Below, piece after piece: positions 1-10,249 of a DNA stretch of 64,000 bases. The stretch's first letter is position 1, and each line of letters begins with the position of its first letter. Position numbers and translations under genes: made by a program. The DNA comes from Micromonospora andamanensis (GTDB taxonomy: Bacteria; Actinomycetota; Actinomycetes; Mycobacteriales; Micromonosporaceae). The notes below the pieces were generated by a model that had not been told where the DNA came from, did no database searches, and saw only the letters and a list, made by a program, of their open reading frames with translations. The stretch is taken from NCBI RefSeq assembly GCF_016863495.1, contig NZ_BOOZ01000004.1:62001-126000 (forward strand), read 5' to 3'.

Positions 1-319
1 TCACCCGAAGATCGACGTGCTCTTCGCGCACAACGACGACATGGGTCTGGGTGCGCTGGAGGCGATCACCGCGGCGGGCAAGGAGCCCGGCAAGGACATC
101 ACCATCATCACCATCGACGCGGTGAAGGACGGCATGCAGGCCCTGGCCGACGGCAAGTTCAACTTCATCGCGGAGTGCAGCCCGCTGCTCGGCCCACAGC
201 TGATGGACCTGGCCAAGAAGGTGAAGGCCGGCGAGGAGGTGCCGCCGCGGATCGAGACCGAGGAGACCACCTTCACGCAGGAGCAGGCCAAGGAGGCCCT
301 GCCCAACCGCAAGTACTGA
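1..319 (+). CDS. Sugar ABC transporter substrate-binding protein, C-terminal part (5' end outside window)
   Basis: This is the last ~105 residues of a periplasmic-binding-protein-like (LacI/RbsB fold) sugar receptor, read in frame 2 from the left edge. Visible features are the hinge-region sequence FAHNDDMGLGALEAI, typical of YtfQ/RbsB-type receptors, followed by the core strand ITIITIDAVKDGMQALADG. The protein should be a secreted lipoprotein that delivers a pentose or related furanose to the membrane complex encoded just downstream. The signal peptide and lipobox cannot be seen because the 5' end is missing. It is separated from the ATPase gene by 180 bases holding a strong stem-loop. The substrate (arabinose, or galactofuranose as for E. 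coli YtfQ) is inferred from the nearby araA. Confidence 0.9.
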   Translation, partial: HPKIDVLFAHNDDMGLGALEAITAAGKEPGKDITIITIDAVKDGMQALADGKFNFIAECSPLLGPQLMDLAKKVKAGEEVPPRIETEETTFTQEQAKEALPNRKY

Positions 320-398
320 TGACGCCCGGGGTCGCCGCCACCAGCGGGGCGGCCCCGCCGCGTCGCCCATTCCCGACGGACTGGGCGTCTGGCCCGAC

Positions 399-454
399 AT
401 CCCGTGCCACGCCGCCCGGCCGGCCCCCAGGCCGGCCGGGCGGCGTGCCGGGAT
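399..454 (+). promoter_or_regulatory. Intercistronic stem-loop between binding-protein and ATPase genes
   Basis: An 18-bp perfect GC stem (408-425 with 430-447, loop CCCA) is extended by a 6-bp outer stem (399-404 with 449-454) across a small internal loop. It lies between the substrate-binding-protein gene and the rest of its operon. By analogy with other ABC operons it probably acts as a partial terminator or 3' RNA stabiliser, giving more binding protein than membrane components. That role is inference. Confidence 0.75.
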
Positions 455-499
455 AACTGGCCCTTCCGCATCGATGAAAATTAGAAGAGGATCGATGGG

Positions 500-2037
<1,538 letters not shown>

Positions 2038-2041
<4 letters not shown>

Positions 2042-3111
2042 GCGACGCCGGGCACCGCTTCCGAACCCTGCTCGGTCACCGGCTGTTCTGGCCGGTAGCC
2101 GTGCTCGTGGTCATGTTGGCGGCCAACACCGTCTACCGTCCCGGGTTCCTGGCCGTCGAGATCAACAACGGCCACCTGTACGGCACCCCTATCGACATCC
2201 TGCGGTTGAGCGCCCCGCTGATCCTCGTCGCGCTGGGGATGACCCTCGTCATCTCGACAGGCGGCATCGACCTGTCGGTCGGCTCGACCTGCGCGATAAG
2301 TGGAGCCATCGCCTGCCTCTACATCAGCCGGGCGCCCGACCAGAACAACCTCGGCACGGTGCTGACCGCACTCGCCATGGCGCTCGGGGTCGCCCTGGTG
2401 CTCGGTGCCTGGAACGGGGTGCTGGTCTCCGTCATCGGCATCCAACCGATCATCGCCACCCTCATCCTGATGGTGGCTGGCCGGGGCCTCGCACAGCTGA
2501 TCGCCGAGGGCCAGATCATCACCATCAACTCCGGTCCGTACCGGGCGATCGGGCTGGGGCACCTGCTGACCCTGCCCCTGGCGATCTTCATCGCGTTGGC
2601 CGCGGCCCTGCTCGTCGCGGCGTTCACCCGTCGCACCGCGCTCGGCATGATCGTCGAGTCGGTGGGCGGCAACCGGGAGGCCAGCCGGCTGGCGGGCATC
2701 CGGTCCGGTCGGGTCGTCTTCCTGGTCTACGTGGTGAGCGCCGCCTGCGCCGCGATCGCGGGGTTCATGATGACCGCGAACGTCTCCAGCGCCGACGGCA
2801 ACAACACAGGTCTGTGGGTGGAGCTCGACGCGATCCTCGCGGTCGTCATCGGTGGCACCTCGCTCGCCGGGGGCCGGTTCTACCTCAGCGGCACGATCGT
2901 CGGTGCCCTGATCATCCAGACCCTCACCACCACGGTGTACGCCATGAACATCTCACCCCAGACGGCGCTGCTGTTCAAAGCGGTGGTCGTCATCGCCGTC
3001 TGCCTCATCCAGGCGCCCGCCTTCCGGGCCAGGTTCCGTCGTCGACGGCCCGGGACACCGCCGCCGCCGCAGTCGTCGCCGCAGCGGCAGAAGGAGCAGG
3101 TGCCGGCATGA
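2038..3111 (+). CDS. Sugar ABC transporter permease 1 (YtfT-like)
   Basis: This is a 357-residue integral membrane protein of the BPD_transp_2/RbsC type. The family motif STGGIDLSVGS lies near residues 75-85, and hydrophobic segments run the full length (for example LILVALGMTLVI and ILAVVIGGTSLAGG). It should form one half of the heterodimeric pore of the importer. Start and stop overlap both neighbours by four bases (ATGA), so ATPase, permease 1 and permease 2 form one translationally coupled unit. Two distinct permease genes after one double ATPase is the E. coli ytfQRT-yjfF arrangement. The Pro/Arg-rich C-terminal tail after about residue 325 is unusual and probably cytoplasmic. Confidence 0.93.
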
Positions 3112-4097
3112 CCAGTCTCCCGATCTCCACCGGCCCGCGCTGGGCCAAGCTGCCCCGGCGGCACATGCCGGTGCTGGCGACCCTGGCGTTGCTGCTGGTG
3201 ATGTACGGCATCGGGGTCTCCCAGTACCGGGCGTTCTCCAACATCCAGGTAGTTTTCAACGTCTTTATCGATAACGGTTTCTTGCTCGTCATCGCGGTCG
3301 GGATGACCTTCGTGATCCTCACCGGCGGGATCGACCTGTCGGTCGGCTCGGTGGCGGCGATGACCGCGATGGTCTCGGCGTGGCTGCTGCAATCCGGCCT
3401 GCCCGCGTTGCCGGTGCTGGTGATCGCCCTGCTCATCGGGCCGACGCTCGGGTTCCTGATGGGCTGTGCGATCCATTTCTTCGACATCCAGCCCTTCATC
3501 GTCACCCTGGCCGGCATGTTCTTCGCCCGTGGCATGTGCACGTTCATCAGCAACGCGTCGATCCCGATCACCGACGGGTTCTGGACCACGATGTCGCAGT
3601 ACCGGATCGGCGATCCCCGGGGCAACTTCGTCTCGATAAGCGTGCTCGTCGCCTTCGCGGTGGTGCTGGTCGCCGCGTACGTGCTGGCGTACACCCGACT
3701 GGGACGCAACGTCTACGCCATCGGCGGCAACCCGCAGTCGGCGCTGTTGATGGGGCTGCCGTTGGGCCGGACCCGGATCGCCGTCTACACCATCAGTGGC
3801 CTGTGCGCGGCGATCGGCGGCATCCTGCTGTCGTTCTACACGCTCTCCGGTGCCCCGCTGATCGCCATCGGGATGGAACTCGACGTGATCGCGGCGGTGG
3901 TCATCGGTGGCACCGTGCTCACCGGCGGCTCGGGCTACATCTTCGGCACGGTGCTCGGGGTGCTGGTGCTCGGTGTGATCCAGACCTTGATCACCTTCGA
4001 CGGCAGCCTCAACTCCTGGTGGACGAAGATCGTGATCGGAGGCCTGCTCTTCGCGTTCATCCTGCTCCAGCGCCTCATCGGCATCCGCTACAAGTGA
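3108..4097 (+). CDS. Sugar ABC transporter permease 2 (YjfF-like)
   Basis: This 329-residue CUT2-family permease is homologous to the preceding one. It carries LTGGIDLSVGSVAAM about 65-80 residues in and the C-terminal membrane motif VVIGGTVLTGGSGYIFGT. The ATG at 3108 is chosen because it overlaps the upstream stop as ATGA and leaves a normal N-terminus (MTSLPISTGPRW); an open frame continues upstream but only as the antisense-like shadow of permease 1. It should pair with permease 1 in the membrane. The stop is 27 bases before araA, so the isomerase is likely co-transcribed with the importer. Confidence 0.93.
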   Translation: MTSLPISTGPRWAKLPRRHMPVLATLALLLVMYGIGVSQYRAFSNIQVVFNVFIDNGFLLVIAVGMTFVILTGGIDLSVGSVAAMTAMVSAWLLQSGLPALPVLVIALLIGPTLGFLMGCAIHFFDIQPFIVTLAGMFFARGMCTFISNASIPITDGFWTTMSQYRIGDPRGNFVSISVLVAFAVVLVAAYVLAYTRLGRNVYAIGGNPQSALLMGLPLGRTRIAVYTISGLCAAIGGILLSFYTLSGAPLIAIGMELDVIAAVVIGGTVLTGGSGYIFGTVLGVLVLGVIQTLITFDGSLNSWWTKIVIGGLLFAFILLQRLIGIRYK

Positions 4098-4124
4098 CCG
4101 CCCCTCTCGCGGAAGGCAACTCCC

Positions 4125-5627
4125 ATGGCAACACACCCTGAACCCGAGGTCTGGTTCCTCACCGGAAGCCAGGCAATGTACGGCGAGGACACGCTCCGGC
4201 AGGTGGCCGACCAGTCCCGTCAGATCGCCGCGCTGCTCGACGAATCGCCGCACATCCCCGCCCGGGTGGTCTGGAAGCCGGTCCTGACCACCAGCGCCGA
4301 CATCCTGCGGACCTGCCGGGATGCCGCGACGCAGGGGGCGGTCGGGGTGATCGCCTGGATGCACACCTTCTCGCCGGCGAAGATGTGGATCTCGGGCCTG
4401 GACGCGTTGCAGACCCCGCTGCTGCACCTGCACACCCAGGCGAACGTCCTGCTGCCGTGGGACGAGATCGACATGGACTTCATGAACCTGAACCAGGCCG
4501 CGCACGGCGACCGGGAGTTCGGGTACATCCAGACCCGGCTTGGGGTGGCCCGCAAGACGGTCGCCGGGCACGTCTCGGACCCCCGGGTGGTCACCCGGGT
4601 CGGCGCCTGGACCCGGGCGGCGATCGGCTGGTCGGCGATGCGTTCGCTGCGGCTGGCGCGATTCGGCGACAACATGCGCGACGTCGCCGTCACCGAGGGG
4701 GACAAGGTCGAGGCGGAGCTGCGTTTCGGGGTCTCGGTGAACACCTACGGGGTCAACGACCTGGTGCGGGTGGTCGACGAGGTGACCGAGGCGCAGATCA
4801 ACGATCTGGTCAAGGAGTACGACGACACCTTCCGGGTCGCCACCGAACTGCGGCCCGGCGGCGACCGGCACGACTCGCTGCGCTACGCCGCCCGGCTGGA
4901 GCTGGGTATGCGTACCTTCCTGGACGCCGGTGGCTTCCGGGCGTTCACCACGAACTTCGAGGACCTGGGCGGACTGCGGCAACTGCCCGGCATCGCGGTG
5001 CAGCGTCTGATGGCCGACGGCTACGGCTTCGGCGGCGAGGGCGACTGGAAGACCTCGGTGCTGGTGCACACCCTCAAGGCGATGGCAGTCGGCACCGAGG
5101 GCGGCACCTCGTTCATGGAGGACTACACCTACGACCTGACCCCGGGTGAGGAACTGGTCCTCGGTGCCCACATGCTCGAGGTGTGCCCCTCGATCGCCGG
5201 CGACGTGCCGAACGCGGAGATCCACCCGCTGAGCATCGGCGGCCGTGAGGACCCCGTCCGGCTGGTCTTCGACGCGGCGCCGGGGCCGGCTGTGGTGCTC
5301 GGCCTCGCGGACATGGGCGAACGGTTCCGGCTGGTGGCCAACGAGGTCGACGTGGTCTCCCCGCCGCAACCGCTGCGCCGGTTGCCGGTGGCCCGGGCGG
5401 TCTGGCGGCCCCGGCCGCACCTGCCCGGCTCCGCCGAGGCGTGGATCACCGCGGGCGCGCCCCACCACACGGTGCTCTCCCAGGCGGTGGGCGTGGAGGA
5501 GTTGCACGACCTCGCCGAGATGAGCCGGACCGAACTCGTCGTCATCGACGCCGACACCGATCCCCGGCGGTTCGCCGACGAACTGCGCTGGAACCAGGCG
5601 TACTACCGGCTCGCCCGGGGGTTCTGA
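4125..5627 (+). CDS. araA: L-arabinose isomerase
   Basis: This cytoplasmic enzyme converts L-arabinose to L-ribulose, the first step of arabinose catabolism. At 500 residues it matches the E. coli enzyme in length. The metal and catalytic residues are recognisable: Glu305 in GGEGDWK, Glu332 in SFMEDYTYD, His349 in [10 protein letters not shown], and a His at 447/448 in [10 protein letters not shown]. These correspond, from memory of the E. coli numbering, to E306, E333, H350 and H450. It starts with ATG after a GGAAGG site and follows the importer by 27 bases, so imported sugar goes straight to isomerisation. The partner genes araB (ribulokinase) and araD (epimerase) are not adjacent and not in this window. 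Confidence 0.97.
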   Translation: MATHPEPEVWFLTGSQAMYGEDTLRQVADQSRQIAALLDESPHIPARVVWKPVLTTSADILRTCRDAATQGAVGVIAWMHTFSPAKMWISGLDALQTPLLHLHTQANVLLPWDEIDMDFMNLNQAAHGDREFGYIQTRLGVARKTVAGHVSDPRVVTRVGAWTRAAIGWSAMRSLRLARFGDNMRDVAVTEGDKVEAELRFGVSVNTYGVNDLVRVVDEVTEAQINDLVKEYDDTFRVATELRPGGDRHDSLRYAARLELGMRTFLDAGGFRAFTTNFEDLGGLRQLPGIAVQRLMADGYGFGGEGDWKTSVLVHTLKAMAVGTEGGTSFMEDYTYDLTPGEELVLGAHMLEVCPSIAGDVPNAEIHPLSIGGREDPVRLVFDAAPGPAVVLGLADMGERFRLVANEVDVVSPPQPLRRLPVARAVWRPRPHLPGSAEAWITAGAPHHTVLSQAVGVEELHDLAEMSRTELVVIDADTDPRRFADELRWNQAYYRLARGF

Positions 5628-5710
5628 CCGTCCTTTGACGCTGGTGGGGCGGATCGGCCGTAGCGGCCTTTCCGCCCCGCCGGCGGCTGCCCGCGCCCGC
5701 GGGTGGCAGG

Positions 5711-5746
5711 GTCCCCGGCCGGCGTGCCACCCCGCCGGCCGGGGAC
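5711..5746 (+). terminator. Terminator after araA
   Basis: A perfect 14-bp GC stem (5711-5724 with 5733-5746) has an 8-base loop and lies about 85 bases after the araA stop. There is no U tract, as is common in actinobacteria. It lies upstream of both operator copies of the next gene, so it separates the transport/isomerase operon from the GH43 gene. The rest of the 5628-6011 gap holds the two operators listed below and no convincing gene. Confidence 0.8.
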
Positions 5747-5805
5747 CGCAACATGCTCCTCCGAGCAGTACGTGAGTCGTCGACGTTACGACTTGACGAA
5801 GGCCG

Positions 5806-5820
5806 TGTTATCGCTCACAG
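5806..5820. promoter_or_regulatory. LacI-type operator, copy 1 (upstream of GH43 gene)
   Basis: The sequence GTGTTATCGCTCACA matches the shared motif TGTTATCGMTAACA with one weak position in the right half. It is the distal of two copies upstream of the 6012 gene. The family of five sites and the LacI gene at 12454 support an operator role; binding itself is inferred. Confidence 0.65.
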
Positions 5821-5916
5821 TCGTAGTGAAGACGGACGATATCTGTGGCCGTCCGGGACGTGTCGCGTTGCTCCGAAGACGGCGGTCACCTGATCTCTCC
5901 CTTGGGCAGAGCGGTC

Positions 5917-5931
5917 ATGTTAGCGATCACA
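5917..5931. promoter_or_regulatory. LacI-type operator, copy 2 (upstream of GH43 gene)
   Basis: ATGTTAGCGATCACA is a variant of the same palindrome, about 80 bases before the GH43 start and 111 bases after copy 1. Two sites in one promoter region would allow cooperative or looping repression by a LacI-family dimer or tetramer. Confidence 0.6.
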
Positions 5932-6011
5932 CGCCGCACCGGAATTGCGACGGCGTGGGGCCGCAGAGAGACGTCCCGCCGTGCGTTCTGCTCGCATCCT
6001 GAAGGAGGATC

Positions 6012-8108
6012 ATGATTGCCATTGGTGAGGTCCCACGGACCCTGCCGGGCCGGCGTGGCTGGCTGTCGCGCGCGCTCGCCGTCCTGGCGGCGATGGTGGT
6101 GGGCGGCTCCCTGGCGGCGGTCGCGCCGTCGCCGGCGGCTGCGGCCACTGTGGACACCAACGCCTGGTACGTCCTCGTCAACCGCAACAGCGGCAAGGCT
6201 CTCGACGTCTACAACCAGGCCACGAACGACGGTGCGCGGATCACCCAGTGGGCCCGCAACGACGGGAACTGGCAGCAGTGGCAGTTCGTCGACTCCGGCG
6301 GCGGCTACTACCGGCTGCGCTCGCGGCACTCGGGCAAGGTGCTCGACGTGTACAACTTCTCCACCGCCAACGGCGCGTCGATCGTGCAGTGGAGCGACCA
6401 CAACGGGACCAACCAGCAGTTCCGGTTGGCCGACTCGGCCGGTGGGTACGTCCGGCTGATCAACCGCAACTCCAACAAGGCCATGGAGGTGCAGAACGCC
6501 TCGACCGCCGACGGCGGCAACATCGTGCAGTACGACGACTGGGGCGGCGCGAACCAGCAGTGGCAGCTGGTCCAGGTCGGCAACGGCGGCACCCCCACCG
6601 ATCCGCCCCCCGGCGGCAGCTTCACCAACCCGGTCGTCTGGCAGGACTTCGCCGACGTCGAGGTGATCAGGGTCGGCGAGGTGTACTACATGACCGCCTC
6701 CACCATGCACTACTCGCCGGGTGCCCCGATCCTGCGCTCGTACGACCTGGTGAACTGGGAGTTCGCCGGGCACTCGGTGCCCCGACTGGACTTCGGCACC
6801 AAGTACGACCTGCCCGCCGGGCAACAGGCGTACGTCGAGGGCATCTGGGCCTCCACGCTCAACTACCGGCCGAGCAACCAGACCTACTACTGGGCCGGGT
6901 GCATCAACTTCGCCCAGACCCACATCTACACCGCGACTGCCGTCGACGGCACCTGGAGCCGGCACGCCACCCTGCCCCAGTGCTACTACGACGCGGGGAT
7001 GCTCATCGACGACAACGACACCATGTACGTCGCCTACGGCAACGGCACCATCAGCGTGGCTCAGCTCTCCGCCGACGGGCGCAGCCAGGTCCGGGCCCAG
7101 CAGGTGTACCAGACCCCGTCGAGCATCGGCACGCTGGAGGGCGCACGGTTCTACAAGCGCAACGGTGCCTACTACATCTGGCTGACCCGCCCGGCCAACG
7201 GCCAGTACGTGCTGAAGTCCACGAACGGTCCCTTCGGTCCGTACGAGCAGCGCCAGGTGCTGCTCAACATGCAGGGCCCGATCTCCGGTGGCGGGGTGCC
7301 CCACCAGGGCGGCCTGGTGCAACTGCCGAACGGCTCCTGGTACTACATGGCCTTCACCGACGCGTACCCGGGCGGCCGGATGCCGACCCTCGCACCGATC
7401 ACCTGGACCGCTGACGGTTGGCCGCAGGTGCAGACGGTGAACGGCGCCTGGGGGGTCAACTACCCCAACCCGCTGCCGCTGCGCCCGGTCAAGCCGCTCA
7501 CCGGCGCCGACACCTTCGCCGGCACCACCCTCGGCCCGCAGTACGAGTGGAACCACAACCCGGACAACAGTCGGTGGTCGGTGAACAACGGGCTGCGGCT
7601 GCAGACCGCCACCGTGACCAACGACCTCTACCAGGCCCGCAACACGATCACCCACCGCATCCAGGGGCCGACCTCGACCGGCACTGTCGAGATCGACTAC
7701 TCGACGATGCGCGACGGTGACCGCACCGGCCTGGCCATGCTCCGGGACGTCTCCGCGTGGATCGGCGTCCGCCGGGACAACGGGACCACCCGGGTGGTCA
7801 TGACCAACGGGCTGAACATGAACAGCAACTGGGACACCACGAGCACCGGCAGCGAGATCGCCAGCGCGGCGGTCTCCGGTGGGCGTATCTGGTTGCGGGC
7901 CAATGCCGACATCCGACCCGGCACGGGTCGACAGGCGCGGTTCTCGTACAGCACCGACGGGGTCACCTTCGTCCCGCTGGGCAACGCCCTGACGCTCAAC
8001 AACAACTGGACGTTCTTCATGGGGTACCGGTTCGCCATCTTCAACTACGCCACCCAGGCCCTGGGTGGTGCGGTGACGGTACGGCGATTCGAGTTGTCCA
8101 CGCCGTGA
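6012..8108 (+). CDS. Secreted GH43 arabinofuranosidase/xylosidase-like enzyme with N-terminal ricin domain
   Basis: This 698-residue exoenzyme has a signal peptide (about 1-45, ending in PAAAA). A ricin-type beta-trefoil lectin domain (CBM13, ~50-195) follows, with repeated QQW motifs. A GH43 five-bladed propeller (~205-500) and a C-terminal concanavalin-like GH43_C2 sandwich (~505-698) complete it. GH43 acidic residues are visible as the Asp of FADVEV, the Asp of CYYDAGMLIDD and the Glu of GTLEGARFY. It should remove arabinose or xylose side units from plant hemicellulose outside the cell. ATG 6012 follows an excellent GAAGGAGG site. A ricin domain at the N-terminus rather than the C-terminus is less common. 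Exact specificity cannot be read from sequence. Confidence 0.92.
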   Translation: MIAIGEVPRTLPGRRGWLSRALAVLAAMVVGGSLAAVAPSPAAAATVDTNAWYVLVNRNSGKALDVYNQATNDGARITQWARNDGNWQQWQFVDSGGGYYRLRSRHSGKVLDVYNFSTANGASIVQWSDHNGTNQQFRLADSAGGYVRLINRNSNKAMEVQNASTADGGNIVQYDDWGGANQQWQLVQVGNGGTPTDPPPGGSFTNPVVWQDFADVEVIRVGEVYYMTASTMHYSPGAPILRSYDLVNWEFAGHSVPRLDFGTKYDLPAGQQAYVEGIWASTLNYRPSNQTYYWAGCINFAQTHIYTATAVDGTWSRHATLPQCYYDAGMLIDDNDTMYVAYGNGTISVAQLSADGRSQVRAQQVYQTPSSIGTLEGARFYKRNGAYYIWLTRPANGQYVLKSTNGPFGPYEQRQVLLNMQGPISGGGVPHQGGLVQLPNGSWYYMAFTDAYPGGRMPTLAPITWTADGWPQVQTVNGAWGVNYPNPLPLRPVKPLTGADTFAGTTLGPQYEWNHNPDNSRWSVNNGLRLQTATVTNDLYQARNTITHRIQGPTSTGTVEIDYSTMRDGDRTGLAMLRDVSAWIGVRRDNGTTRVVMTNGLNMNSNWDTTSTGSEIASAAVSGGRIWLRANADIRPGTGRQARFSYSTDGVTFVPLGNALTLNNNWTFFMGYRFAIFNYATQALGGAVTVRRFELSTP

Positions 8109-8166
8109 GCTGGCGGTGACCGGTCCGGCACGTAGGTGTCGAGGCCGGGTCGGTCACCCACAGGCT

Positions 8167-8205
8167 GGGGCCTGTCGTCTGCCCGCCGAGCGGACGACAG
8201 GCCCC
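8167..8205 (+). terminator. Terminator of the GH43 gene
   Basis: A perfect 13-bp stem, GGGGCCTGTCGTC with its complement, has a 13-base loop and ends in CTTCT. It lies 58 bases after the stop of the 6012 gene. Confidence 0.85.
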
Positions 8206-8215
8206 TTCTCACGCG

Positions 8216-8351
8216 GCCGAGTGAGGGTACCCAGCCGAGTGAGAGCACACCCGACTCAGCTCGACAGGACGCGGGCAACCACCTCGCGCCGCACGGCACC
8301 CCTCCGCCACCGTGCAGCGACGGGATCCACCGGACGCGGGCAACCCACCTC
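8216..8351. repeat. Two short direct-repeat pairs in a gene-free spacer
   Basis: In the 344-base gap between the convergent GH43 genes, GCCGAGTGAG occurs at 8216-8225 and 8234-8243. GGACGCGGGCAACC plus ACCTC occurs at 8267-8285 and, with one inserted C, at 8332-8351. No gene was seen. They may be degenerate repeats or remnants of duplication. Confidence 0.5.
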
Positions 8352-8402
8352 CGACCGGATCCCGGGGCAGGGCGCCCCGGCCGCCGTCGAGGACCGGAGA
8401 CG

Positions 8403-8437
8403 CAGATGCCGGGTGGGAGGATCCCACCCGGCATCTG
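8403..8437 (-). terminator. Terminator of the GH27-GH43 operon
   Basis: A perfect 16-bp stem (8403-8418 with 8422-8437, loop GGA) lies 15 bases beyond the stop of the leftward GH43 gene. It is positioned to end that operon. Confidence 0.85.
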
Positions 8438-8452
8438 TCCGTGCGCCAAGGG

Positions 8453-10249
8453 TCAGGCGGCGCGGGACCACTGCATGCTGGACGCCGAACTGCACGTCCG
8501 CTGCTCCAGGGCCGCGCCCTGAGCGGTGGAGCCGCCCACCACGTTCAGGCACTTGTCGCTGTTGACGTTCACCAGCTGCTGATACCCGTCGCCTGTCGAC
8601 CGCCAGCTGAACACCTGGTTCAGACCGTCGTGGCAGGTGTACTGGATGATCTGTGCCCCGTCGGCGGTGGAGACGTCGCGCACGTCGACGCACTTGCCGC
8701 TGTGCACGCTCTGCAGCCGTACGTTGCCGTTGCCGGCGTCGAGGAAGCGCCACTGCTGCCAGGCGCTGCCGTTGCTGCTCCACTGCCCGATCACGGCGAG
8801 GTTGTCGAGGTTGGGCTGCTGCACATCGACGACCTGTCCGCTGTTGCGATTGATGATCCGGTAGGCCGTGGGGGCGCTACCGCCACCGGCGAACTGCCAC
8901 CAGTTGACGTTGAACAGGTTGCCGCTGCCGCCGGCGAAGCGCAGGTAGAGATCCCGCGTGCCGGTGGCTCCGGTCACCCCGCAGCTGGTGGTCGTCCAGT
9001 TCTGCCAGCCGCCGGTGCCGGCCACCGTGCAGGTGCCGACGACCGGGCCGCTGGCGCTGTCCAGCCGTACCTCGATGCGGCCACCGCTGGTGGCCGAGGC
9101 GACCCGCGCGGAGAAGGTGGTCGCCCCGGTGCCGAAAGCGACCCCCTTGACCTTGATGTGGTCGCCGTTCTCGATCCAGCCGACGTTCATGCCACCCTCG
9201 CTGGACGGCTCGGTCTCGATGCCGGACCCCCAGGCGATCGTCTCGGCCTCCTGGCGCACGTACGGATTCAACGTGCCCACCTGGGGAGCCCCGGCGGTGG
9301 TCATGTTCATGGTGGGGATGGTTCCGTTGGAGTTGTAGGTGAACTTCTCCACGGCGACCGATCGGGTGTAACCGCCGCCACCGGGTAGCGCGCCGTTGTG
9401 GTAGAAGAAGTACGACCCGCCGGCGTAGTCGATCACGCCGGGGTGGTTGGTGAAGCTGGAGCCCTGCCGGGGCATGACCGTTCCCCGGTACGTCCACGGG
9501 CCGGTCGGACCGGGTGCCGTCGAGTAGCCGATGAACTCCGAGCAGCACTCCGCCGCGAACACGTTGTAGTAAAGCCCGTTGCGTTTGTAGACCCAGGGCC
9601 CTTCCTCGTAGAGGGTGGGCCGGCTGGCGTTGCCGGTGCGGGTACCGAACCCCGCGGTGGTGAGTGGGATCTGGGTCGGTCCACCGGAGAACGAGATCAT
9701 GTCGGGGTTGAGTCGTACGTACCAGAGGTTTGGATTGCCCCAGTAGAGGTACGCCTGCCCGTCATCGTCGATGAATGCGTGCGGATCGATCTCGCCGTTG
9801 CCGACGAGCGGACGGCCGAGCGCGTCACGGAACGGCCCGGTCGGGCTGTCCGCGACCCCCACCCCGATGACCATCTGCCCGTTCGAGCGCTGCCGGACGG
9901 GCACGTACCAGTAGAACTTCCCGTTGCGGGCGATGACGTGCCCGGCCCACGCGTTGGCGTCCGCCCAGGCGAACGTCGTCAGGCTCATCGGCGTGCCGTG
10001 GTCGGTCCAGTTCACCATGTCGGCCGAGGAGAAGACCCGCCAGTCACGCATCGTGAAGTAGGTGGAGCCGTCCTCGTCGTGTCCGGTGTAGAGGTACACC
10101 CGGCCGTTGTGCAGCATCGGCGCCGGGTCGGCGGTGTAGATGTGCTGGACGATCGGGTTGTCGGCCCGCGCGACGCCGGGTAGCAGGGCGATCGTGCAGG
10201 CCACGCTCGCGAGCACGGCGACGACGCGGCGCAGCGCCCTCGCTCTCAC
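8453..10249 (-). CDS. Secreted GH43 enzyme with CBM6 and C-terminal ricin domain
   Basis: This 598-residue exoenzyme is probably an arabinanase, arabinofuranosidase or xylosidase. After a signal peptide (ending GVARA), a GH43 propeller (~30-330) shows Asp in TADPAPML, Asp in GEIDPHAFI and Glu in LYEEGPWVY. A CBM6-type carbohydrate-binding sandwich (~335-460) and a ricin beta-trefoil (~470-598, QQW-like repeats) follow. GTG 10249 is chosen because it overlaps the upstream GH27 stop as GTGA and is followed directly by a signal peptide; the frame stays open further upstream but encodes no sensible protein. It is translationally coupled to the GH27 gene and followed by a strong terminator. Confidence 0.9.
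   Translation of the reverse strand: MRARALRRVVAVLASVACTIALLPGVARADNPIVQHIYTADPAPMLHNGRVYLYTGHDEDGSTYFTMRDWRVFSSADMVNWTDHGTPMSLTTFAWADANAWAGHVIARNGKFYWYVPVRQRSNGQMVIGVGVADSPTGPFRDALGRPLVGNGEIDPHAFIDDDGQAYLYWGNPNLWYVRLNPDMISFSGGPTQIPLTTAGFGTRTGNASRPTLYEEGPWVYKRNGLYYNVFAAECCSEFIGYSTAPGPTGPWTYRGTVMPRQGSSFTNHPGVIDYAGGSYFFYHNGALPGGGGYTRSVAVEKFTYNSNGTIPTMNMTTAGAPQVGTLNPYVRQEAETIAWGSGIETEPSSEGGMNVGWIENGDHIKVKGVAFGTGATTFSARVASATSGGRIEVRLDSASGPVVGTCTVAGTGGWQNWTTTSCGVTGATGTRDLYLRFAGGSGNLFNVNWWQFAGGGSAPTAYRIINRNSGQVVDVQQPNLDNLAVIGQWSSNGSAWQQWRFLDAGNGNVRLQSVHSGKCVDVRDVSTADGAQIIQYTCHDGLNQVFSWRSTGDGYQQLVNVNSDKCLNVVGGSTAQGAALEQRTCSSASSMQWSRAA

Noticed and set aside
2880..5507. Long leftward open frame of 875 codons opposite araA
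   Set aside because: It is antisense to permease and araA codons, has low-complexity His/Arg/Gly content and no family features; typical of high-GC DNA.
5703..6002. An open rightward frame of about 99 codons between araA and GH43
   Set aside because: It overlaps a terminator stem and two operators, has Arg/Ser/Pro-rich composition and no ribosome site.
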